64,000 nt of DNA from Dendrolimus kikuchii (Eukaryota > Arthropoda > Insecta > Lepidoptera > Lasiocampidae): positions 13,268,001 to 13,332,000 of the forward strand of contig CM034411.1 in assembly GCA_019925095.2 (NCBI GenBank). The letters are read 5' to 3'. The notes under the pieces are model-generated. The model saw only the letters and a program-made list of their open reading frames with translations. It was not told the origin of the DNA and did not search any database. Position 1 is the stretch's first letter. Each line of letters starts with the position of its first letter. Positions 23,036 through 35,000 of the stretch are shown one piece after another. The translations under genes and the position numbers were made by a program.

Positions 23036-26000
23036 CATACACTAGAGTTTACCCCGCGGCTATGCCGCGGGTCAGCCTCTAGTGCGTATCTCTTGTTTAA
23101 AAAGCAAGTGGTACAGGTTACATTGTATTTATAACGCAAACTATACCACCCCCGTCTATATGTAAACTACATAAATGACAAAACTTGACAAAAATGACAA
23201 AATAGATAACATGGTCCAAGTGGACCCAGTGGATCCAGTGGATAAAGTGGACCCAACTGGCCTAGAAATGGACAAAGTTACAAAACCTGTCCTTTACATA
23301 AATCTATCCCAAAATGTATCCCATTATCCGGGATAAAAAGTATCCCTTAGGCACTCTCGGTATTCAAATTATATATGTACCGAGTTTCAGCCAAATCGGT
23401 CCAATAGTCTTTCCATAAAAGGATAACAAACAAAAAGACAAATATATTTTTATCCCGGAAACTATCCCATTTTTCGGGATAAAAAATATCCTATGTTCAT
23501 TCTCGGCATCGAAAATATATATATACTGAGTTTCAGCCAAATCGGTCCAGTAGTTTTTCCGTGAAAACGGAACAGACAGACAGACAGAGTTACTTTCGAA
23601 TTTATAATATTAATAGGATATATATATATATATTAGTATTAGTTTCAATTTAGATTTAATTATAAGATGTGAAAATTGCACGCCTAATAAGGCAAAATGT
23701 ATTGAGACAATTACCACAAAAAAACACCTATGTACGCATACATTTATAGCAATAAATAATTATTCTATTCTATTCTATATATATATTTCAAAAAAGTTAA
23801 AATATTCATGACAAGAATTATGAATGTCAAAGAAGCAAGTGCGGTGTGTAAGAATAAGCCAAAATGGCGCTCTGTTGTTCGTGCCTACCGCGCAAGGGAA
23901 CTGGCGGGAAGTTATGTATGTATGTATTTTAAAAAAGGCATACATTATAAGTACTACAAATGTCTTGTAACCAAAACTATAATAATTATGTATGCCTGTC
24001 AAAGGCGAAACATGTACAGTCTGTACCACTTAGTAATGACATTTGCGAAAATGTTCATGTTTCAAATAAATAAATTACTTTGACTATATATCGTTTAGGT
24101 CCCACTCGTCCCGTCATTCGTCGTCGTCCTGCCACCACTGCCGCCGCAGGTCGCGTATCAAACGCTGTTCGATCGGTGTGCAGTGCAGACGGGACCGTGG
24201 CAGTGCCCCACCGCTGGGGCAAGGCTGGGGCACGCTCATCGACAATCCCACCATCAAGGGGCTCAAATATCATAGGTATGCTTACGTTTGCATCTAGTAT
24301 TTAATCACTTTATTATGTACTAGCTTTCCCGCAGCTTTGCTCGCGTTAATGTAGGCGAAGGTTCGAAGGTGGACCTTATCATTAGAGCAACTTATTAAAA
24401 TTATATTGTCATTATCGTTGCCGTGATGGTGTATTTGATAGTAAATTGTAACGGTGGCGCCAATAAAACGCGATCGGAACGCTATATTCGTGTTATTTCT
24501 AGAAAGTAGTACTTTTTTTCTAGATGAAAGGTATCTTATATTCTTTTCTATGCCTCTGACAATGTGTATGCAAGATTTCGTGATAATCGGTTAAGTAGTT
24601 GAGATGTGAAAGCGTAACAGACAAACTTCATTCATATTTATAATATTAAGTTAGCATTGACCTATATGCTTTACATAGCAAGAGAAGCATGTCCATGAGA
24701 CATGTATTGAGGAGTATTCAAAATTGTTTTTCATCCTCTTGCGATTACCATCGCACCTTACTTCGTCCACGTTGGTCAGATAGTAATGATCAAAGTTGCT
24801 TTGCCAGTATTTAAAATTCAAAGGATATCTTCAGCAGGGCAATGAGATTTTTAGAATTTAATAAGCTAATTTTATGCACCTTAACCGCTCCCGATAAAAA
24901 CCCTGCGGGATTTCCTGGCTTATACATTGCCGCAGACTTTAAATTCGACAATTTGCTATCGATCAGTGAAAACCGCATCGAAATTGGCCTAGTAGTTGTT
25001 ACGTGAGTCCCGAACAAACATACAATACGATTTTGTGGTATTATTGTTTTTTTTATTATTTTGACAGATTGATGCGTGTGGAAACACACCCTAATGGCGG
25101 TGCTAGCGTGGTTTACTTGCATCAGCGTGACGTGGACACTCTTAACGCCCACCAGCAAGAAGTACTGGCTAAGGAATTTCTCAAGGTATGTACAGTTTGC
25201 AACAGGTTAAGATGGCAATTCTTTAGTGATGTGACACCACATACATATGTAGTCCATATTGATAATTTTTTGGATATACAACACAATGACAGTAAAATTA
25301 TTATCAACTATTTAAAAAAAAATTGCGTGAGTTCAACAGACGAGCAAACGGCCCATCTGATGGAAAACGGTAACTATCGCCTATGGACATTTGCAACACC
25401 AAAGAAACCTGGCCACTAATACCGGAACACAACTCAAGGTTGTTATGGCGGCACACTCCAGACCAGGGGTGGTAGCCCTCCAGACGGGCAAATACCCTAC
25501 CACCTGGCAACGGGTTGTTTTCAAACAGTTCTATCCTGTACCTGATTGATAGGATATTTATAATAATTATTTTTCCGTTCATAACACAATAATTTTCTGG
25601 TGAACTCTCATGCTTGACGATGATTTATTGCTTTTTACAAGCTTTTATTTAACTTGCAATGGATGTACCTATGTATGTATGTAAGTTCGGGTGGAATCTT
25701 GCAAGTTAAATTTGACCAACTTCCCAGTTTCCGATTGAGCTGAAAATTTGCACGCATATGTATATCGCGTGACAATGCAATAATATGGTACCATGGAGCT
25801 GATCTGATGATGGAGTCGGAAGGTGACCATAGGAACTCCTGTACTAAACAAGATAGACCCGTCGTGATTGGACTCGTTTTACTTGTCTTGGCTAACACTC
25901 TGCGGCTACATGATATCCAAAATCTCAAAGCTTGTATTTGAAAAAGCTTATTTTACTATAACCTTTGACGAAGAGACAACCTACACAACTATTATACGAG

Positions 26001-29000
26001 TAACGATATGAGTAAGATCGATATCGATAAATGTGGTCGATGTGAAGTTATACAACACTAGAAATAAGACGGCGCGCGCGTTGTGCGTTTATGCGGTCCC
26101 TCCCCCCGCGCCACGCCTCACCCCAAATGCCATACTGACTTTTCGCGAACTATATAGTATACTAAACTTGAGTAAATGACTGCTATTAAAAATGATTTAG
26201 CACCAACTTGATGTCGGATAGTAATTTGATGCAATGATCGTGAATGTCTCTGGCCACTATGCTTACTCATGCTTTGGAGTGTAGTAAAAATTCATCATCA
26301 CAGTATTGAAGATCTGAGCTATTGTCGATAGAGCTTCCTCCATACTTTTCTATTCTGGACCAATACTATTGAAGAGTGATGAAAGTTTGAAAGAAAAGCG
26401 TGAAATCAAACTGCGTTTTTAAACGCGGCGTTTAGATGCAAGAAGAATTGGAGTGTGCTAGGGAACTTCAAGACTTATTCCCCCATCCCCTTTCTATCAT
26501 TGGACAACCAGATGCATCGGTTAGAACTAAACGCTTTGTCTCCACTTATCTCTTGCGCACTGTCATCGAGTGGAACATTTTCCCAGTCTGTGTGCCCAGA
26601 TTCATATAAACCAGTGGACTTTGATGTCCAGTTTGTACATCTTATTATTCATTCACTTGTATTACCAACGGTTCAATTTTGACAATACCTGTCCGTCCAA
26701 GTAATGTCAAATTCGACAAATGAACGGTTGGTAAGAAATATATAGAAAGTGTTCGGTCCTTGCCTAGTGAAGTAGGTATAGAACATCGTTCCGTGAATTT
26801 TGCTATCTACCCTCTTTCTATGTGAAGTGACGGCCAATGCACAGCGGGTTTGAGGCAGCCATTTTGTACACTCGCTTGTAGTGTAGTATGTAATAATGTG
26901 TTAAGTTAGTCATTAAAGATAATTCTAAACAGACGGACGTATCATTAAAACTACCCATTGCTTCTCTCCACATTGCGTGGCGACCCTGCCAGGGGCGGGC
27001 AGAGCACGCGCGTTGCGAGTTATAAGCAATAGTCGCGTGTTATACTATATTATACATCAAAGTGATACAAATAATTCAAAAATATTTTCTTTACACGGAC
27101 AATAAACTAACAAAAAAAAACTGTTTTGATTACAAAATTGTGACAAAAAAAATCGACATGGGTACAACATACTCCAGGCAGGAGGAGGACATTATTTTGG
27201 TACAGCCCGATGGAAACAAAATTCACGAACAACCAGCACACAATGTCAACGCAATTGTCGTAATAGGTGCCATATATGCACTATATAGATGTCATGTTGA
27301 TAGACAAAAGAAATACATAAACCAACAGATCAAGATTTTTTTTAAATATCATCAAAATGTAGTGTAGTGTGTAATAATATGTTAAGTTAGTCATTAAAGA
27401 TCATTCTAAACAGACGGACGTATCATTTAAACTACCCATTGCTTCTCGCCACATTACACCCTGTCAACGTATGACGAGAACCACACCGCGCCGTGCGCTG
27501 ATACTTTTTCTAAAACTTATCAACTTGTTGTGATATTGGCCGTGCCAAGAACATTTGTATCCTTAAAACTTTTACAAGTGTTAGCTCCAAAGTGGAATTT
27601 AGTGCCGTGTGCTGTTCCTGTGTGCAACCTGAACCGAGCCGGGAGAGGGCGGATCTCAAGGTTGGTGGAGCTTCTACTTTTCTAGTGCAAGGATCTAGGT
27701 CATATCTCTCTCATACAGTCCATCACAAATTGAACCCGCTTATTATCCGTGGGCTACAACACCCCACTGTAAGGAAGTCTATATAGGAACTGGCCATAAG
27801 TCACAAGTGATGAGTTCCTGCAATAAAAATAGTGAATAAATATCATACTCTATCCTAGATTACATCATCACTTAACATCACGTGTGATAGCTACCAAATG
27901 CAACCCTATACCTTGATAATAAAAAGAATACCATACCGTGACCTCATGCCGACATATTTTTATTTACAGTTAGTATTCTCGGAGGATAGCGAGGGGTGGG
28001 CGCATTTCGTGTGCGGTATAGTAAGAGGGGCTGCCGGGCAGTTCCCGTGCCTCCTGCAGTTCCTGTCCGATACGCACCCGAACCTCACGGTGAAGTCTGG
28101 CATGCTGGCGAGGACATCGGACCTCGAAACCACTACCATCAGTCGATATTACCAGCAGGTTAGTGGTTTTGACAGCATCTATGATTGAGTGGGCTAAGCC
28201 TTTGCAGGCCCAGAGAACACTGGAACGCAGACGCTCAGGATTCGATTTATAGCATGGTAAATTTTATAAACGAGATCTTTGTTATTTACTATGGCAACTA
28301 TGGTCTGATTGTCAGAGACTTACTTAGCTTGGGGATATACAAGATGTGTTTGTGTCTGCCGATTAATAATTGGAATGATTCCTTATCGTATCGAATTTAC
28401 TTGATTTAATTACTTGAATAATACTATTTTTTCCAGGTCCAACAATCATATGCATCAGGCACTTTCCGCTGCGGTCCGCTCCATCAGATCTCCCTCGTTG
28501 GCACTGTCCATGAAGAAGTTGGTGGCTACTTCCCGGACATGCTGGAGATGCTCACCCAGTGCCCATTCCTCAAATTGGTAACTAACATATTATCTCTTCC
28601 CTTAACTCTTGGCCCAATAAAGATCTGTATATTAAAAAAATGAATTGCAATACGTACAATTCAAACTGAACTCTTAAACGGTTGGACTGATTTTAATGAA
28701 ATTTTTTTGTGTGTTAAGTGGGTCATAATTGGATCCGTTAGGTGGCGCTGCAATCGGATTCTGTTTTTTTTTTCGGAGCAAGGCAATGTCTGCAGAACCC
28801 ACTGGTGTTTAGAGATGCCCCATCTAGGTAGAGGAGCGAGATGTAATGCTTGTCTCAAAGGAAGATCTTCCAGTGAGGCTATTGTCGTGCCTCGCAGGCC
28901 GAGGCCCATCTATTATTGTTGGAAATTTGTATATGTCGGGAATCGTTTGCGACCTCAATTATTGCCATCTATTGGCTTGTAAGTGTTCCGCTACAAGTGT

Positions 29001-32000
29001 ATATGTAATTTTGGTTGACTCTTCGTGACTTCACTTTATGGTCCCAGAGGTAAGAACAGCTCTAGTCCTTGTTGGCTAGCATGCTGAGACTGGGTCTAGC
29101 TTAGGACTTATTTTGTTTCTATTGAAACTATTTATGACTGTCTTCTTTTGTTTACTTTGTGTTTAAAATGTGTAATTAGAAAAACAGTCTATTGTGTACT
29201 GTAATCTATTATGGCAGTCATTAGACGGGTGTGTCGAACTGATTCTAAAAAATTCGATCTACGCGGGCGGACAGCCATATTGTATCGGTGCAGTATAAAG
29301 CAATAGCCCAATGGAGAGATCGGCAGTCGAGCGATAACCACTAGCGAGACAAGACATGTTTACATTCGATAATCTATATAGTGACGAACTTTGCTCGCGT
29401 TATTGTATCGCGCATTACGTTTGGACTGATTTTGCTCAATTATACTTGTACCTGTGTTATACGTGTTTGTATAGTTCTAATTAATTATATAGTAATTCCA
29501 ACGGCATTTTAATTCCAGTCTTGTAACTCGTAACAATATATTAGATTCTTGAAATGTGACGTCACAAAATTTCAGGACCCCTCCCAAACCTTGTCACATT
29601 TCATCTACCCCAAAACGTGTGATTTATGTATGGCCCTCTTAAGTATTCCTTGTTTTTTCTTACAAATTTTTTTGTGTAAAATTTTAGTTAAATTACGTCT
29701 TTGGGGTCATTAATTAAGTAACGGTCCCGAGGGAACGGCGCGGGGGGGGGGTGTTAGAAAAATCTATACCTTCCCTTATCCGGGTGGGATGTAAAAGCCA
29801 TTCTCACGTGATATTTTACAAGTCGAAATTTAATATTAGAAATCTAGTTCTATTTCGGATGCCGCATGGTTTTCTTCGTTTTATAATAAGCACTTCGATT
29901 TACAACTTATATTACTTTGATTTACGTTAAATTGTGAGTTTGAGTGTAGCTGATCCTTTTCTAACGTTGTTTTATTACTTGGAAAAACGAGATTGAATCT
30001 TACGGAAGACTTTCAAGAAGGGCTCTCTTAAAATTATGAGCAAATAGGCGGAGGCTTATTATCAGCATCTTATTTAAATATTATTGTTTCTATATTTTGT
30101 ATAATTAGACTGTAAGCCTTCCTAAAATAAAATAAATAATCTGCGAATAAAAACGCCAATGAATTGTACGCAATTTTGTCAGAATTCTGTTACTGTGCAG
30201 GCTGTAAGGTTGTGGAATGCATTACCAATGTGCATCACAAGTGCAAAGTCACTTACAACTTTTAATAAACTCAAAGATCATTATCTGAATTTGTAAACAG
30301 TAATTTATGTAGGTATGTGTATGTAACTTTACGTACATATATTTATATATAAATATGTATTTTTATTTACTACTAATATGTGTATATATGATTGTGTATA
30401 TTTTAAACTATGCCCACAAAATACCGATCCACTATTAGAAACGTGAAATTATCTCCAGAAGCTTGTCTGGAAGAAATCGCTGTTAGCGATAAGACCGCCG
30501 TTTCTACTAGTTACTTAAATGATTGTTAACTCATGACACAAGAAAATAATATATTGTGTGCAATAAAGAATATTCTATTCTAATAAGAGAGAAGGAGAGG
30601 GGTTTCAAGAAATGTTATGTATCCTTACATGGGGGGGGGGGGGGATGGGGGGCGGTCATAAATTGTCAAAATTATCCTTACGTTATTTTTTTTAATCACC
30701 TTCCTCCATCTTGTGACATGTTAGTGGGTTTTCTTTTTTATTTATTTCTCTTTTCTTTTAACACTACTACAATAAAGGAACCTGGATTTGGGTCTTCTTA
30801 TTTCTTTTCTTACTCTTTTTTTCAAATTCTTATATCTAATACAATGTGTTTCATACTAGGTCCTTATTACTATTACGTTTACTGTCCATAATATACTATT
30901 TTGTTTTACTGTATTACTGTTTATTATTTTTATTTAACTTTTGTACATTTTTGTACTTTCTTCTATTTTACAATCTATATATTCAAATTCCTGTTACCTA
31001 CATGGCTAATATTTTCATGCTGTTTTTAATTCGTATTTAGTTTTTTTTTACTGTCTTACATACATACATACATAACTTCACGCCAGTTCCCTTGCGAGGT
31101 AGACACGAACAACAGAGCGCCATTCAGACTTATTCTTACCCACCTCACTTGCTTCTTTGACATTCGTAACTCTTGTCATGCACGCTCGTCTGTTCTTAAG
31201 GCTCCTGACATCACCCTCCGCTAGTACACGATCAATTTGATCATGGAAGGTGTGTCGTGGCCTTCCACGACTTCTGCATCCATCCACTTTTGCATTGTAT
31301 ATCTGTTTAGTCATTCTTTCCTTTTTACTGTCTTTGATTACGTTATTATATGTTATGAATGTATTGCCAGCACCGCGATCAACGAGCTGCGCAACCTGCA
31401 GTACCTGCCGCGCTGGAGCGAGGCGCGCGAGTTCCTGTTCGAGGACCGCACGCGCGCGCACGCCGACCACGTGGGCCACGGCCTCGACCGCATCACCACG
31501 GCCGCCGTCGGTGAGTCACGAGCACGTTCCACAAGACGCTCGCGACGCACCGCGATTTTGCCCGCCTTCCACTTGCTTGCGGACGTTGCAATAATAAACT
31601 TATATTACTTCCATTAGTTAGTGTAAAAGAATGTGTGTGTTATAATTGACACATACAGAGAACATTTTCCAACCACCCATTTTAATATTATATAAAATTA
31701 TTAGAGCTAGGCATGTTTGCTGAAGAGTTTCTTGCGCCGCTTCTTCTCTTCAAGCCATAACATGTTGCGAAGCGGTAGTAAATTAGATTAGGCTCCCATA
31801 GAGTAAATAATAACCATAAACAAAATTAAAATTAAAATTAAATAATTAAAATTAATAAGTTGGCGGTAGGCTAAATAAAACTTTAACAATACTCGTTGAC
31901 ACTTGACATCTTTGTCTTCCGTGATCACGGCCACTGAAAAGTGGCCGAAACGTCGGAAAAACCAAAAACCAAAATCAAATAAAATTACCGCGCTTAAAAC

Positions 32001-35000
32001 CGTTAAAACGTAGTTTTATTACATACAGAGAATATATATAAATTTCCAACAACAATAGTTGGGCCTCGACTTGCGAGGCACGACTATATTATCCGTGCAG
32101 GAACGGAGAGAGAATACGATTTCCTGCGTTGGGGAGGCCTGTCGTAAAAGGCGACAAAACGACCCACAGCCAGGTGGTAGAGTATTTGCCCGGCTGGATG
32201 GCTACCGCCCCTGGTCTAGAGTATGCCGCCATAACAACCTCGAGTTGTGTTCCGGAATTAGCCCTTTAGCTCACTATTAGCACATATGTGTCCGCGATGA
32301 GAGTGCAGATCGCGTTTGTGCACGTGATCGTTGATTGTGTTGTTGTCTCACTCTGTTTATATAGGAGTTGTATGATTTGTATGCATGACGAGCGTGCATG
32401 ACAAGAGTTATGAATGTCAAAGAAGCAAGTGAGGTGTGTAAGAATGAGCCTAAATGGCGCTCTGTTGTTCGTGCCTACCCCGCAAGGGAACTGGCGTGAA
32501 GTTATGTATGAATGTATGATTTGTATGAAATGGCTATATTTTCTTGGTATATTACGAGATAGTGTAGTGTTAGTTTTGCGGCTATTGGAAGAGCTGAAGG
32601 GTTAAGGGGAAGAAATTCCACTACGCGTATTCGTCATAATAATATAAAAGCAATGCGTACGAAGTTTTCCTGGTAAAACTAGTTTAAATATATAGGACTT
32701 GATATTGAAATCCCGCAGGTGTATTAAAAGCGATCCACTGCGGCGACGAGTCCGACAGGGGCAGGATAACGAAGGACGTTGTGGCCTTCCACGCCGCTGA
32801 CTTCAACAAGCTGGTGCAGTTGCTCCAGCTGGACTTGTACGAGCCACCCATATCTCAGTGTGTTACTTGGTAAGTGTTCACAATCATTATTTAACTATAC
32901 GCGGTGCTGGTACCTACGCTCACGTATGGAAGCGAGAGTTGGGTATGGAAGAGAGAGCATGAAAGTAGAGTAAACGCGGTCGAGATGCGAGCACTGCGCA
33001 AAATCTGCGGAGTGACGCTCGCGGACCGCGTTCGTAATACCGAAGTAAGAAAGAGAGTTGGTCTGAAAGAGAGTGTCGGGGTGAAGGTAAGGAAAGGAAT
33101 GCTCCGGTGGTTCGGGCATGTGGAAAGAATGCATGATGAAAGAATGACTAAACAGATATACAATGCAAAAGTGGATGGATGCAGAAGTCGTGGAAGGCCA
33201 CGACACACCTTCCATGATCAAATTGATCGTGTACTAGCAGAAGGTGATGTCAGGAGCCTTAAGAACAGACGAGCGTGCATGACAAGAGCTATGAATGTCA
33301 AAGAAGCAAGTGAGGTGTGTAAGAATAAGCCTAAATGGCGCTCTGTTGTTCGTGCCTACCCCGCAAGGGATCTGGCGTGAAGTTATGTATGTATGTATAT
33401 GTATTTGCCTTTTTTTTTGGGGTTCCTTAGTGAGTTTGGCAAAAATTGAATGAATGAATGAAAACACTTGTTCACCAAAAATTAATACTACGTTCTTTAA
33501 ACTAAGTACAGTAAATGTTGAACAAAAGGCGGCGTTATCGCTTAAAGCGATCTCTTCCAGGCAACCCCCACAACCAAGGAAAATATTAAGACAACAGTGG
33601 CAGTGAAGACAATAAATAATAAGAAACATTCCAAGAATATGTAAAAAAATAAATAGTAATAAACTTTATATACATACATAACCTCACGCCATTTCCCTTG
33701 CGGGGTAGGCACGAACAACAGAGCGCTATTCAGGCTTCTTCTTACACACCCCACTTGCTTCTTTGACATTCATAACTCTTGTCATGCACGCTCGTCTGTT
33801 CTTAAGGCTCCTGACATCACCTTCTGCTAGTACACGATCAATTTGATCGTGCGCTAGCAGATCATATACTTTATATACTTTACAAAAATAGGATATATCA
33901 TACTATATATAGAATCACCAGCATATTTTAGACTTAGCACCAAAGATATTTAGTAACCATCGGTTTAAGAGACAGTATGGAATTCTCAAAAAGAAAATTG
34001 AATGTGTCTATGAAACCTTTTGATTTGTTTGGTCCAATAAACACTTGGGTGATAGAATTTTTTTTGTACAAATTTTTCCACATTTTTTGGAACAAATTTG
34101 GGAAAATTATGCGCTAGTTTGACTAGTTTGCACATGGATAATCTTGATCTCCATATTGGCTCAATATGTTGTATTTAACTTGCACGTGGTAATTATCTAA
34201 CAATGTGCATGTTAAGTTGGAAAGAAAAAAATTGTGTACACTTCTTGGCCAGAATGCAAACTCGGTGTTTGAGAAAGAGACGTTTGTTAACAAGTTCTCG
34301 CGATTTTTTATTGTAGCATATTAGATAGATGACAATTAGTCACACATCATAATAGAGAATTTCAAAAGTGCATGGAGATAGCACTTTATCAACAAAACAA
34401 TATGCAGCGTTGTCGCTTAAAGTAATTTTGTTTTGGGCAATAGAGTTTAAAGCCGTAGGTGACGCTGAAAATAAAATAGGATCTAGATTAATTATGTTAT
34501 TAAAAAATTGTTTTACACAGGTTGGAAGAAGCGAAACTGAATCAACTGCGAAGAGAGGGGGTGCGGTATTCACGACTACCTCTCTGTTCAGATGACGTTT
34601 ACTTCTTGCCAAGGAATATAATACATCAGTTTAGAACTATCTCTGCAGTTACGTCGATTGGTATGTGTTCTTTGGCATACTGCACTACTTACTCATATTT
34701 TGTTGTAGCATATACTTTAAATTTAGCATAATATACGTCAATTGTAGCATACATCTCAATTTTATCAATATATCTCAAATTAAGCATACATTTATACTTT
34801 AATTTTAGACTACATTTCAAGATTAGCATATACTATTTTGGCATACATTTCAAGTTTATTGCATGCTTCAATTTTAGCACACATTTCAAACTTTGCATAC
34901 TCCAATGTAAATGTATATTTCCAGTATTATATAACAAGTATCAGATATAGCAGAAAAACATTAAGAACGAGAATCTCATATTAACTAGACGTCACTACTA

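Larger units (their letters stand above)
22427..24098 (+). other. Intron 2 with TA microsatellite and repeats
   Basis: Holds (TA)n at 22994-23031, a CTAGCTG-type repeat at 23042-23617 and a LINE-A copy at 23807-23927. The minus-strand frame rich in Ile-Tyr here is a translation of the TA microsatellite. Confidence 0.75.
26750..27770 (+). mobile_element. Element F, copy 2, with a nested TRIM-like insert
   Basis: 26750-26876 and 27456-27770 match copy 1 (12929-13372) in order. Between them lies a segment bounded by ~98-base direct repeats. The flanks continue the F sequence (CATTTTG at left; CTGTCAACG...CCGTGCGCT at right). Confidence 0.65.
28578..31370 (+). other. Gap between RSBN1 exons 6 and 7; an exon is expected but not seen
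   Basis: About 2.8 kb with no exon encoding the block that follows FLK in the family (from memory, containing TLPWG- and WVRPGEQ-like motifs). Contents are a CTAG-like fragment near 28640-28990, half a MITE (29537-29640), a LINE fragment (30150-30296), a LINE tail (30457-30590), G-runs at 29742-29751 and 30631-30644, and LINE-A copy 8. Confidence 0.7.

Noticed and set aside
22830..23042. ORF with a YIYIYI run
   Set aside because: Translation of a TA microsatellite.
27592..27786. 64-codon plus ORF
   Set aside because: Lies in element F and is also present, broken, at 13.2 kb; treated as repeat sequence.
31237..31617. Plus ORF across exon 7 starting in the LINE
   Set aside because: Start lies in antisense LINE sequence; only 31371-31510 in the spliced frame is host coding.
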